Made by a program: the position numbers and the translations under genes. A stretch of DNA of 64,000 bases from Azospirillum brasilense (GTDB taxonomy: Bacteria; Pseudomonadota; Alphaproteobacteria; Azospirillales; Azospirillaceae): positions 124,001 through 188,000 of the forward strand of contig NZ_QOKV01000001.1 in assembly GCF_008365405.1 (NCBI RefSeq). Reading direction: 5' to 3'. Each line of letters begins with the position of its first letter. Within the stretch, counting starts at the first letter, position 1. Below, piece after piece: positions 1-8,037 of this stretch. Under the pieces are notes generated by a model. It did not search any database, had not been told where the DNA came from, and saw nothing but the letters and a program-made list of their open reading frames with translations.

Positions 1-185
1 GCGGCATCGCCCCGGACCTGCGCTTTCTGGACAAGGGCGACATCGGCGACGAGTGGTTCAAGGAGCGGGTGATCAACGGCTCGATCCGCAACGGGGTCAC
101 CTACATGCCGCGCTTCGGCGAGGCGCTGGGCCAGGAGGCGCTGTGGGCCATCCGGTCGTGGCTGGAGACGGTGCACGAGGAATGA
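1..185 (+). CDS. C-terminal end of a c-type cytochrome (partial)
   Basis: Only the last 60 codons are inside the window, read from base 3 to a TGA at 183-185. The visible part ends with a TYMPRFGEALG stretch followed by an amphipathic helix, the usual C-terminal layout of class I cytochromes c, where the Met is the sixth haem ligand. The CXXCH haem site would lie upstream of the window. The stop overlaps the ATG of the next gene in an ATGA, so the two are translationally coupled. Position before a quinoprotein-associated binding protein suggests an XoxG-like electron acceptor for the alcohol dehydrogenase; that role is inferred from context. Confidence 0.7.
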   Translation, partial: GIAPDLRFLDKGDIGDEWFKERVINGSIRNGVTYMPRFGEALGQEALWAIRSWLETVHEE

Positions 186-1057
186 ATGCGTTTGGAATGA
201 CGGGGCTTCCGACGCGACGCCACCTGCTCTCCTTCGCCGCCGCCGCGCTGGCCGCCGGGGTTCTCCCCCGGCGCGCCGGCGCGCGCCCGTTGGACGACGT
301 GGTGGCCGCCGGGCGGCTGATGGTCGCGGTCTACCGCGACAACCCGCCCTTCTCCCACCGCAAGAACGGTGCCCTGGTCGGTGTGGACGTGGACATCGCC
401 CGCGCCATCGCCGGGCGGCTGGGCGTCGGCGTCGAGTTCATGGAGCTGACCGCCGGGGAGGCCGTGTCGGACGACCTGCGCAACGCGGTGTGGCGCGGCC
501 CGGTCGTCGGGGGCGGCGTGGCCGACGTGATGATGCATGTGCCCTATCAGAAGGAGTTCGGGCTGCGCAACCCCGAGGCCGTGCTGTTCGGCCCCTACCA
601 GCGGGAGGGTTTCGCGCTGGCCCGCAACCCGATGCGCATGACCCAGCCGATGCTGGCCTCCCTGCCCGACGAGCCGGTGGGGGTGGAGATCGACAGCATC
701 CCCGACTTCTATCTGCTGGGGGCCTTCGGCGGGCGGCTGCGCGAGCGTCTGGTCCATTACATGACGATCCCCGAGGCGGTCGAGGCCCTGGTCAAGGGCG
801 ATGTCGCCGCCGTCGTCGCGACGCAGAGCCAGGTGGAGGCCGCGCTGGGCGACCGCGCCGCCGGCTTCCCCATCACCCCGGTGACCTTCCCCGGCATGAT
901 GGCGTCGAGCTGGGACATCGGCATGGCCGTGAAGGAGAACTCCCGCGACCTCGCCTATGCGGTGGGGGATGCGGTGACCGCGATGCTGGAGGACGGGACG
1001 CTGCCGGAGATCTTCCGGAAGCACGGGGTGACGCACAACGCGATTCCGGTGGAGTGA
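182..1057 (+). CDS. Quinoprotein dehydrogenase-associated periplasmic binding protein (XoxJ-like)
   Basis: The 291-residue product starts with a signal containing twin arginines (LPTRRHLLSFAAAALAAG) and continues as a family 3 solute-binding fold (VDVDIARAIAGRLG, then two lobes). Proteins of this type sit beside PQQ alcohol dehydrogenases and their cytochromes and are thought to act on the dehydrogenase rather than to feed a transporter; no permease adjoins it here. The ATG at 182 overlaps the cytochrome stop. A GC-rich palindromic repeat follows, before the next gene of the set. The family assignment is confident; the molecular role in the family is poorly defined. Confidence 0.8.
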   Translation: MNAFGMTGLPTRRHLLSFAAAALAAGVLPRRAGARPLDDVVAAGRLMVAVYRDNPPFSHRKNGALVGVDVDIARAIAGRLGVGVEFMELTAGEAVSDDLRNAVWRGPVVGGGVADVMMHVPYQKEFGLRNPEAVLFGPYQREGFALARNPMRMTQPMLASLPDEPVGVEIDSIPDFYLLGAFGGRLRERLVHYMTIPEAVEALVKGDVAAVVATQSQVEAALGDRAAGFPITPVTFPGMMASSWDIGMAVKENSRDLAYAVGDAVTAMLEDGTLPEIFRKHGVTHNAIPVE

Positions 1058-1068
1058 TGCGTCTGCGG

Positions 1069-1170
1069 CCCCCTCCCTAACCCTCCCCCGCTCTCGCGGG
1101 AGAGGGGACTGCCGCCGCCTTTGCCCAAATCCCCTCCCTCGCCAAAGGCGGGGGAGGGTTAGGGAGGGGG
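1069..1170. repeat. Intergenic palindromic repeat, copy 1
   Basis: A 102-base element whose ends are perfect 21-base inverted repeats (1069-1089 and 1150-1170; core CCCTCCCTAACCCTCCCCC). The inside contains a second small hairpin (GCTCTCGCGGGAGAG). Related elements occur at 5876-6016, 21981-22071 and 23725-23774. It lies between two genes of the quinoprotein set and could attenuate transcription or stabilise mRNA ends. Confidence 0.8.
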
Positions 1171-1205
1171 CCGAGAGTTCGCACAAGACTGAGAACGGGG
1201 GGTAC

Positions 1206-2006
1206 ATGAACCGCCATCTCGCCGCCGCGGCGCTCCTGGCCGCGCTCTCCAACCCGGCTTATGCCGGCCCGCCGGACCCCGCCGACCCGCTCGCCTCCGT
1301 CATGTGGGACGTGCTGCGGCCGGAGCTGTTCGGAACGGCTCCCGTGCAATTCGACGACCGCGTGACCGTCACCGCCCCCGACAACGCCGAGAACGCCGCC
1401 GCCGTCCCGGTGATGGCCGACGCCACGGCGCTGGGCGCGGTGGAAGAGATGGTGCTGTTCGCCGACCTCAACCCCTTCCCGGTCATCCTGCGCTTCCAGC
1501 CGCTGGCGGCAAAGCCGGTGATCGCCACGCGCTTCAAGGTGCAGCAGGCGACGCCGCTGCGCGCCGCCGCCCGCACGCCGGACGGCGTCTGGCACATCGG
1601 CGGCAAGCTGCTCGACGCGGCGGGCGGCGGCTGCACCGCGCCGCCGGCCACCTACGCCGCCGCCGACTGGGCCGACCATGTGGGCGAGGTGCAAGGCCGT
1701 GCCTGGGCGCCGAGCGGAGAGGACAAGGCGACGCGCGTGCGCTTCCTCGTCCGCCACCCGATGGACACCGGTCTGGTCGCCGGCATCCCCGCCTACTTCA
1801 TCGAGGCGCTGACCCTGCGCGACGCCGACGGGCGGGCGCTGGCCCGGCTGCAGACGGCGGAGCCGCTGTCCGAGAACCCCGTCTTCACGCTGGAGGTTCA
1901 GCCCGCAGCGGGCGCGCGCAGCCTGACGCTCGACGGGCGCGACAACCAGGGCGGCGAGGTCAAGGCGGCCATCCCGCTGCCTTGGGTCCAAGGGGTGCTG
2001 CCATGA
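1206..2006 (+). CDS. Quinoprotein dehydrogenase-associated SoxYZ-like carrier
   Basis: The 266-residue exported protein has a signal peptide ending near NPAYA (residue 20). The N-terminal part resembles SoxY and carries a GGGC motif with Cys143, equivalent to the swinging-arm cysteine of SoxY. The C-terminal part (about 155-266) resembles SoxZ, so it is a SoxY-SoxZ fusion. This fusion family occurs with PQQ alcohol dehydrogenases rather than sulfur oxidation genes, and no other sox genes are visible. The stop overlaps the next ATG (ATGA at 2003-2006), coupling it to the metallohydrolase. The identity is well supported; the carried group is unknown. Confidence 0.85.
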   Translation: MNRHLAAAALLAALSNPAYAGPPDPADPLASVMWDVLRPELFGTAPVQFDDRVTVTAPDNAENAAAVPVMADATALGAVEEMVLFADLNPFPVILRFQPLAAKPVIATRFKVQQATPLRAAARTPDGVWHIGGKLLDAAGGGCTAPPATYAAADWADHVGEVQGRAWAPSGEDKATRVRFLVRHPMDTGLVAGIPAYFIEALTLRDADGRALARLQTAEPLSENPVFTLEVQPAAGARSLTLDGRDNQGGEVKAAIPLPWVQGVLP

Positions 2007-2935
2007 GAGCGCTCGTCGCCCTTCTCCTTCTGATCGCCTCCGCCGCGCCCGGCTGGGCCGCGGGCCCGCTGAGCTATCACCTGAAGCCCGTCGCCATCGC
2101 GCCGGACACCTGGGTCTTCGAGGGCACGCGGGAGCATTTCACCCGCACCAACGGGGGCAACATCCTGAACCCCGGCTTCATCGTGACCGACGACGGGGTG
2201 ATCGTGATCCAGACCGGCCCGTCGCGCCGCTTCGGCGAGGAGATGCGCGCGGCCATCGCCACGGTCACCGACAAGCCGATCCGCAAGGTCTTCGTCAGCA
2301 ACCTGCACCCCGACTATTGGTTGGGCAACCGCGCCTTCGCCGACGTGCCCATCGCCGCGCTGCCCGGCACCATCGAGGGCATCAAGGCCGAGGGTCCGGG
2401 GATGACCGAGAACATGTACCGCCTCGTCGGCGACTGGATGCGCGGCACCGAGCCGCTGGTCCCGACCGAGACGGTCTACGGCTCCACCGTCGTCTTCGGC
2501 GCGCACCGGCTGCGGCTGATCCCGCTGGAGGGCCACACCGCCGCCGACCTCGCCATCCTGGACGAGACGACGGGGGTGCTGTTCGCCGGCGGGGTCGTCT
2601 TCTCCGACCGGACGCCGACGACTCCCCACGCCGATGTTGCCAAGTGGCTGGCGGCGCTGGACGCCCTGGACGCGCTGGAGGTGACGGTTCTGGTGCCGAA
2701 CCACGGGCGCATCCGCTCCGACAAGGCCGCCATCGCCCAGACCCGCAACTGGCTGACCTGGCTGGACCGTACGCTGCGCGAGCGGGCGGAGGCCGGGGCC
2801 GATATGGCCGAACTGCTCGACGCGCCGATCCTCGAGCGCTTCGCCGGGATGGGCGTGCTGCGCGAGGAGTACCGGCGCTCCGTCTCCCACCTCTGGCCGC
2901 GGATCGAGCAGGCCGTATTGCCGCGGGTGAATTGA
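2003..2935 (+). CDS. Quinoprotein relay system metallohydrolase (SoxH-like, metallo-beta-lactamase fold)
   Basis: The 310-residue product has a signal peptide (VALLLLIASAAPGWA) and a metallo-beta-lactamase fold with the strand-turn pattern GFIVTDDGVIVIQTG. The metal site is atypical: where the fold normally reads HxHxDH this protein reads NLHPDYWLGN, keeping only the middle His and the Asp. Later candidate ligands are present (EGHTAADLA, VPNHGRI). It matches the SoxH-related hydrolases found beside the SoxYZ-like carrier in PQQ alcohol dehydrogenase loci. Translational coupling to that carrier supports a shared job, possibly cleaving a thiol-bound adduct in the periplasm. The substrate is unknown. 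Confidence 0.75.
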   Translation: MRALVALLLLIASAAPGWAAGPLSYHLKPVAIAPDTWVFEGTREHFTRTNGGNILNPGFIVTDDGVIVIQTGPSRRFGEEMRAAIATVTDKPIRKVFVSNLHPDYWLGNRAFADVPIAALPGTIEGIKAEGPGMTENMYRLVGDWMRGTEPLVPTETVYGSTVVFGAHRLRLIPLEGHTAADLAILDETTGVLFAGGVVFSDRTPTTPHADVAKWLAALDALDALEVTVLVPNHGRIRSDKAAIAQTRNWLTWLDRTLRERAEAGADMAELLDAPILERFAGMGVLREEYRRSVSHLWPRIEQAVLPRVN

Positions 2936-3226
2936 AGCCGTTCGCAATGAAACGGTTCGTGTCCTCCAGCAGAACGCTCCGCCCATTCGACTATTTGCCA
3001 ATGGACCTCAATCGGAGCGCCGGTAAACTGCTTTATTGTCAGAAGGATAGGGGCTTCGCGATGCCGCATCGCCCCTGCGTCGAACCCCTGATTGTTCCGA
3101 AAAGAAGCCGAGGACGGGCGGACGAGGCAGACGGATTCCGCCAATTCGTCTGCGCATGATCATTTGTCTACACATGATCTCTGCCCGCGACTCCGGCTGT
3201 CCATTCCCCTGGGAGGTATCCGCACC
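2936..3226 (+). promoter_or_regulatory. Leader region of the alcohol dehydrogenase gene
   Basis: The 291 bases before the dehydrogenase hold no convincing gene. A two-part hairpin lies at 3049-3076 (AGGGG/CCCCT outside, CGATG/CATCG inside). A good ribosome site GGGAGGT sits 8-10 bases before the ATG at 3227. The local drop in GC and the isolated strong gene suggest that a separate promoter drives the dehydrogenase. No confident -35/-10 pair was found. Confidence 0.4.
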
Positions 3227-4978
3227 ATGAAGCGTCTCTTCCGCACCTGCCTTCTTGCGAGCGCCATGGCCGCCGGCCTTGGCCTGAGCGGCCCCGCATT
3301 GGCCGCCGATGGGCCGAGCAACGACGACCTGCTGAACGACGCCAAGTCGACGGGCGACGTCCTGACCTACGGCATGGGTCCTCAGGCGCAGCGCTTCAGC
3401 CCGCTCGACAAGCTGAACCCGGACACCGTCAAGGGGCTGGTGCCGGTGTGGTCCTTCTCCTTCGGTGGCGAGAAGCAGCGCGGGCAGGAGTCGCAGCCGA
3501 TCATCCATGACGGCACGATCTACGTCACCGGCTCCTACTCACGCCTCTACGCCGTGGACGTCAAGACCGGGCAGAAGAAGTGGCAGTACGACCACCGCCT
3601 GCCCGAAGGCATCATGCCCTGCTGCGACGTGGTGAACCGCGGCGCCGCGCTCTACAAGGACAAGATCTACTTCGCGACGCTGGACGCCCGTCTGGTCGCG
3701 CTGAACAAGGACACCGGCAAGGTCGTCTGGTCGAAGAAGATCGAGGACTACAAGGCCGGCTATTCGGCGACCGCCGCCCCGCTGATCGTCGACGGCAAGG
3801 TCATCACCGGCAATTCCGGCGGCGAGTTCGGCATCATCGGCATGGTCGAGGCGCGCGACGCCGAGACGGGCGAGCTGGTCTGGCAGCGCCCGACCATCGA
3901 GGGCAACATGGGCACCCTCAATGGCAAGGAATCGACCATGACCGGCGTGATGAACGCCAGCTGGACGGGTGATCTCTACAAGACCGGCGGCGGCGCCACC
4001 TGGCTGGGCGGCACCTACGATCCGGAAACCAAGACGCTGTTCTTCGGCACCGGCAACCCGGCGCCCTGGAACTCGCACCTGCGTCCGGGCGACAACCTCT
4101 ACACCTCCTCGACCCTGGCCATCGACCCGGCCAACGGCGACATCAAGTGGCACTACCAGACCACGCCGCACGATGGCTGGGACTTCGACGGCGTGAACGA
4201 GCTGGTGTCCTTCGACCTGAAGAAGGACGGGCAGACCATCAAGGCCGGCGCCAAGGCCGACCGCAACGGCTTCTTCTACGTGCTGGACCGCACCAACGGG
4301 AAGCTGCTCAGCGCCTCGCCCTTCGTCACCAAGATCACCTGGGCCAAGGAGATCGACGTGAAGACCGGGCGGCCGGTCTACAACGACGACAACCGTCCGG
4401 GCACCCCGGTCGGTGCTGAAAAGGGCACGTCGGTCTTCTCCGCTCCGGCCTTCCTCGGCGCCAAGAACTGGATGCCCATGGCCTACAGCCCGGCGACGGA
4501 GCTGTTCTACGTCCCGGCCAACGAGTGGGGCATGGACATCTGGAACGAGCCGATCACCTACAAGAAGGGCGCCGCCTATCTGGGCGCCGGCTTCACCATC
4601 AAGCCGCTGTATGACGACTACATCGGCGCGCTGCGCGCCATCGACCCGAAGACCGGCAAGATCGTCTGGGAATACAAGAACCCGGCGCCGCTGTGGGGCG
4701 GCGTGCTGACCACCGGCGGCAACCTCGTCTTCACCGGCACGCCGGAGGGCTATCTGAAGGCGTTCGACGCCAAGACCGGCAAGGAAGCCTGGAAGTTCAA
4801 CACCGGCTCCGGCGTCGTCGGCTCCCCGGTCACCTGGGAACAGGACGGCGAGCAGTATGTGGCCGTGGTCTCCGGCTGGGGCGGGGCGGTGCCGCTGTGG
4901 GGCGGCGACGTTGCCAAGCTGGTCAAGGACATCAACCAGGGCGGCTCGCTCTGGGTCTTCAAGCTGCCGAAGGCCTGA
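3227..4978 (+). CDS. exaF: PQQ-dependent alcohol dehydrogenase, lanthanide type (ExaF/PedH-like)
   Basis: The 583-residue periplasmic quinoprotein has a signal peptide ending at ALA-AD (residue 27) and an eight-bladed propeller with tryptophan-docking repeats ([40 protein letters not shown]). Adjacent cysteines 132-133 form the ring disulfide over PQQ. Predicted metal ligands are Glu200 (GGEFG), Asn277 (GTGNP) and the catalytic Asp319. Asp321 two residues later (WDFDG) is the hallmark of rare-earth enzymes; calcium enzymes have Ser or Ala there. Motifs such as KQRGQESQ and SYSRL match ethanol-type ExaA/ExaF rather than methanol XoxF. It oxidises primary alcohols and passes electrons to cytochrome c. 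Substrate preference is inferred. Confidence 0.88.
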   Translation: MKRLFRTCLLASAMAAGLGLSGPALAADGPSNDDLLNDAKSTGDVLTYGMGPQAQRFSPLDKLNPDTVKGLVPVWSFSFGGEKQRGQESQPIIHDGTIYVTGSYSRLYAVDVKTGQKKWQYDHRLPEGIMPCCDVVNRGAALYKDKIYFATLDARLVALNKDTGKVVWSKKIEDYKAGYSATAAPLIVDGKVITGNSGGEFGIIGMVEARDAETGELVWQRPTIEGNMGTLNGKESTMTGVMNASWTGDLYKTGGGATWLGGTYDPETKTLFFGTGNPAPWNSHLRPGDNLYTSSTLAIDPANGDIKWHYQTTPHDGWDFDGVNELVSFDLKKDGQTIKAGAKADRNGFFYVLDRTNGKLLSASPFVTKITWAKEIDVKTGRPVYNDDNRPGTPVGAEKGTSVFSAPAFLGAKNWMPMAYSPATELFYVPANEWGMDIWNEPITYKKGAAYLGAGFTIKPLYDDYIGALRAIDPKTGKIVWEYKNPAPLWGGVLTTGGNLVFTGTPEGYLKAFDAKTGKEAWKFNTGSGVVGSPVTWEQDGEQYVAVVSGWGGAVPLWGGDVAKLVKDINQGGSLWVFKLPKA

Positions 4979-5016
4979 GGGGGAAAAGCCCGTGCCGTGA
5001 CCGGACCAGGAAAGGG

Positions 5017-5045
5017 CGGCCCGAAAGCTTCGGGCCGTCTTTTCT
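5017..5045 (+). terminator. Rho-independent terminator after the alcohol dehydrogenase gene
   Basis: A perfect 9-bp stem (5017-5025 with 5029-5037, CGGCCCGAA/TTCGGGCCG), a three-base loop and a following TCTTTTCTT tract lie about 40 bases after the stop codon. Confidence 0.9.
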
Positions 5046-5205
5046 TGCGAATCGCTTGCAACAGGATTTGGAGCGGGATTTGAAACGGAATTGCCTACGA
5101 TCGGCTGTTTTGGCGAATACCCGTTCCCGTCCTTGCGCATTCTTGAACGGTCCGGCATGATCGCACTCGGAAACGCCCCGAAACAATGAGCGTGGAAACC
5201 ACGCC

Positions 5206-5871
5206 ATGAGCCGAATTCTGATTGCGGACGATCATCCGCTGGTGCGCGACGCCCTGCGCAGCGCCGTCCTCTATTCCTGCCAGGCGCAGGAGATCCACGA
5301 GGCCGGTTGCCTGGACGAAACCATCTCCATCCTCGACTCCATGCACGGCGGCAAGGGGGAGCCGGACCTCGTCCTGCTCGACCTCAACATGCCGGGCATG
5401 AACGGGCTGACCGGGCTGATCGCCCTGCGCCGCCGCTTCCCGGCCATCCCCGTCGCCGTCGTCTCGGCGCACGAGGACCGCAAGGTGATGCTGGAGGCGG
5501 TGCGCTGCGGCGCCGCCGGCTTCATCCCCAAATCGACGCCGCGGGACGCCATCGCCGGCGCGCTGCGCCAGATCCTGGCCGGGGAGGTCTATCTGCCCGC
5601 CTCGGTCGAGGAGGGGGCGGCGGCGGAGGATGAGGAAACGGCGGAGATCGCCCGCCGCCTGTCCACCCTGACCGCACAGCAGCTCCGCGTGCTGGAGATG
5701 CTGGGCACCGGCAAGCTCAACAAGGAAATCGCCTATGAGCTGAGCATCACGGAAACCACCGTGAAGGCCCATGTCTCGGCGATCCTGCAAAAGCTGAAGG
5801 TCTACAGCCGCACCCAGGCCGTGGTCTTCGCCAACCGGCTGCAACTGGAAAAGGCCCGCTTCGGCATCTGA
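5206..5871 (+). CDS. LuxR/NarL-family response regulator
   Basis: The 221-residue two-domain regulator has an N-terminal receiver domain (acidic pair ADDHPL, phospho-acceptor Asp in LLDLNMPGMNG, Lys in FIPKS) and a C-terminal LuxR helix-turn-helix (LTAQQLRVLEMLGTGKLNKEIAYELSI, split around residues 148-175, ending VKAHVSAIL). It follows the alcohol dehydrogenase after its terminator, so it has its own promoter. In pseudomonads the related AgmR/ErbR and ExaE regulators control quinoprotein ethanol oxidation, so it is a natural candidate to regulate this locus. No kinase adjoins it. It is similar in layout to the regulator at 63010-63708. Confidence 0.85.
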   Translation: MSRILIADDHPLVRDALRSAVLYSCQAQEIHEAGCLDETISILDSMHGGKGEPDLVLLDLNMPGMNGLTGLIALRRRFPAIPVAVVSAHEDRKVMLEAVRCGAAGFIPKSTPRDAIAGALRQILAGEVYLPASVEEGAAAEDEETAEIARRLSTLTAQQLRVLEMLGTGKLNKEIAYELSITETTVKAHVSAILQKLKVYSRTQAVVFANRLQLEKARFGI

Positions 5872-5875
5872 GGTT

Positions 5876-6016
5876 CCCTCTCCCGTCCCGGGAGAGGGAA
5901 GGGGCCCGCGCGAAGCGTGGGAAGGGTGAGGGTACCGCCAAGGATCGGTGGCTTGATCCTCGCACGACCCTCACCCGGCCGTTCGGGCCACCCTCTCCCG
6001 GGGCGGGAGAGGGGTG
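5876..6016. repeat. Intergenic palindromic repeat, copy 2 (divergent type)
   Basis: Between convergent genes lie two GC-rich hairpins of the CCCTCTCCC...GGGAGAGGG kind (about 5876-5900 and 5990-6016). Inverted GGGTGAGGG/CCCTCACCC arms join them (about 5933-5942 and 5969-5977). The architecture matches copy 1, but the core differs (CCTCTCCC instead of CCTAACCC). Confidence 0.65.
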
Positions 6017-6053
6017 GAGCGCCAATGACGATGGCCCTGCGGGCCTTTACCGT

Positions 6054-6488
6054 TCAGCGGTTCCGCATCCGCCGCGCGTCCGCGGCGGCGCGCGCCGCCT
6101 CCTGCCCCGGATCGCCACGCCCGAAGCCGAGCGGCACCGGGCCGTCAAGCCATCCGAAGCCGTCCAGGGCGTGGCCGTCGAACTCCGTCCAATCCGACCA
6201 GTCCTTGTCCTTGCTGCGCCGCTTCGCCTCCGCCTTGCGCACGGCGCGCCGGGCCTCCAGGCCGGGGTCGCGCCGCCCGAGCTGCTCGTCGCGCGTCGTC
6301 CGTTCGATGATGACGATGGAGGACCCGGTGACCGAATCGCCGATGATCGCCAGATCGCGCGACCGGTCGGCGTGGTTGGGGCCATGGGAGCCGGATTGCA
6401 AAATCACGATCTCCCCGGCGCGCGCCGCGCCGGACGGGAGCGCCAGGCCGGCGCCCAGCAGGAACAGGGGCAGGAACAGGGTGTGCAT
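6054..6488 (-). CDS. Hypothetical secreted protein
   Basis: A 144-residue protein with a clear signal peptide (MHTLFLPLFLLGAGLALP, cleavage near ARAGE). The mature part is short, charged and rich in Arg/Asp/Gly and contains DLAIIGDSVTGSSIVIIERT. The C-terminal third is Ala/Arg-rich and probably disordered. It is not recognised as a known family. It reads towards the LuxR regulator gene and shares no obvious operon. Confidence 0.55.
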   Translation of the reverse strand: MHTLFLPLFLLGAGLALPSGAARAGEIVILQSGSHGPNHADRSRDLAIIGDSVTGSSIVIIERTTRDEQLGRRDPGLEARRAVRKAEAKRRSKDKDWSDWTEFDGHALDGFGWLDGPVPLGFGRGDPGQEAARAAADARRMRNR

Positions 6489-6578
6489 CGTCGTCTCCGC
6501 CGGTTTCGTCGCAGCGGGACAGGCTGCGCCCGGCGGACGGCGGCGGGTGTGAGCCGCTTCACAGTTTCGGCGAAAGTG

Positions 6579-7349
6579 TCAGGCGAGCAGCCGGAAGGCC
6601 GGGTCGGGCCGGGACAACAGCTCCGCCCGCACGCGCTCGACCAGCGCGTCGTCGCGCAGCGCGCGCGGCGTTTCCAGCGGCACCTCCGCCGCCACCCGCG
6701 TCGGGCCGGGGGCCATCACCAGGATGCGGTCGGCCAGCTGGATCGCTTCGCGCAGATTGTGGGTGACGAACAGCACGGTGGCCGGGGACCGCTCCAGCAT
6801 CGTTGCGAGGAGGGCGCGCATCCGCTGCGCCGTCGGTTCGTCCAGCGAGACGAAGGGCTCGTCCATCAGCAGCAGGCCCGGCTCCACCGCGAAGGCGCGG
6901 GCGAGCGCCACCCGCCGCGCCATGCCGCCGGACAGGCGGGCCGGGTATTCGTCGGCCACCGCCTCCAGCCCCATGGCGGCCAGCCAGCGCTCCGCCGTCC
7001 CATCGTTCCGCCGCGCCTTGGGGAGCACCAGCGCCACATTCTGCCGCACCGTGCGCCAGGGCAGCAGGCGGGGCGTCTGGAAGACGCAGCCGAGCACCGG
7101 CTCCGGCCCGCCGAAGTCCAGCGTTCCGTCGAAGTCGCGGTCCAGCCCGGCGGCGATGGTCAGAGCGGTGGTCTTGCCGCAGCCGGACGGGCCGACCAGC
7201 GCCAGGAATTCGCCCGGCGCGGCCGTCAGCGACAGGCCGCGGATGACCTCCCGCCCGGCGAAGCGCTTGGAGCGGATCTCAAGCCTCAGCGCGTACCGGC
7301 CGCCAGCGGGTGAGCCGCTGCTCGACGGGTTGCAGGACGCAGAGTTCAA
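6579..7349 (-). CDS. ABC transporter ATP-binding protein (NitT/TauT type)
   Basis: The protein has a full ABC ATPase domain: Walker A GPSGCGKTT, Q-loop in FQTPRLLPWRT, signature LSGGMARRVALARA, Walker B LLLMDEP and H-loop FVTHNLREA. It is the third gene of a minus-strand transporter set and overlaps the 3' end of the permease gene. No ATG lies close to the domain start. The start given is the in-frame TTG at 7349 (256 residues); a GTG at 7442 is also possible. The family usually imports sulfonates, nitrate or thiamine precursors, and the substrate here is unknown. Confidence 0.85.
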   Translation of the reverse strand: MNSASCNPSSSGSPAGGRYALRLEIRSKRFAGREVIRGLSLTAAPGEFLALVGPSGCGKTTALTIAAGLDRDFDGTLDFGGPEPVLGCVFQTPRLLPWRTVRQNVALVLPKARRNDGTAERWLAAMGLEAVADEYPARLSGGMARRVALARAFAVEPGLLLMDEPFVSLDEPTAQRMRALLATMLERSPATVLFVTHNLREAIQLADRILVMAPGPTRVAAEVPLETPRALRDDALVERVRAELLSRPDPAFRLLA

Positions 7350-8037
7350 GGAGTTGGACGACGGCCACGAAGGCGACGGTGTACGCAAGAATGCCGGCCA
7401 CATCGAACATCTGGAAAAAGAGGTGGATCTGGAATCCCACACCGTCGCTGCGGCCCAGAAGCTCGACCACCAGCACGATCTTCCAGATCAGCGCAAGGCC
7501 GGACCGCGCCGCCGCGGCGAAGTAGGGGGTGAGTTGGGGCAGCAGCACATGGCGCAGCACATCGGACCGCGCCATGCGGAAGGTCCGCGCCATCTCGACA
7601 TACTGCTCGTCGATGGCGCGCGTCCCTTCGCGGAGGACGACCACGACGTTGGGGATCTTGTTGACGGCGACCGCGCCGACCGCCGCCGCCTCGGTCAGGC
7701 CGAACCAGACATAGGCGAGCACGATCACGACCAGCGCCGGGATGTTCAGGAACACGGTCAGCCACAGCCCGAACAGCCGGTCCGCGGTGGCCGAGCGGCC
7801 GAGCAGGATGCCCAGCGCCGAGCCGATGGACATGGCGATGGCGAAGGCCGCGGCCATGCGCGCCAGCGTGATCCCCAGGTGATGGAACAGCGCGCCGTCC
7901 GCCGCCTCGCGGACCAGCACGGAGAGCACGGCGGCGGGGCCGGGCAGGCTGCGGCTGGCCGCCAGTTCCGCGGCGGCGGCCCACAGCCCGACCAGCAGAG
8001 CCAGCGACAGGACCGGGGCCAGCCGCCGCCACCGCAT
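7279..8037 (-). CDS. ABC transporter permease (NitT/TauT, SsuC-like)
   Basis: A 252-residue integral membrane protein with about six hydrophobic segments. The first is SLALLVGLWAAAAELA. The EAA loop that contacts the ATPase (EMARTFRMARSDVLRHVLLP) occupies the middle. The ATG at 8037 overlaps the stop of the binding protein by one base (TGATG), indicating coupling. The chain ends inside the ATPase gene. It forms the membrane channel of the importer with the genes at 6579 and 8037. Confidence 0.85.
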   Translation of the reverse strand: MRWRRLAPVLSLALLVGLWAAAAELAASRSLPGPAAVLSVLVREAADGALFHHLGITLARMAAAFAIAMSIGSALGILLGRSATADRLFGLWLTVFLNIPALVVIVLAYVWFGLTEAAAVGAVAVNKIPNVVVVLREGTRAIDEQYVEMARTFRMARSDVLRHVLLPQLTPYFAAAARSGLALIWKIVLVVELLGRSDGVGFQIHLFFQMFDVAGILAYTVAFVAVVQLLELCVLQPVEQRLTRWRPVRAEA

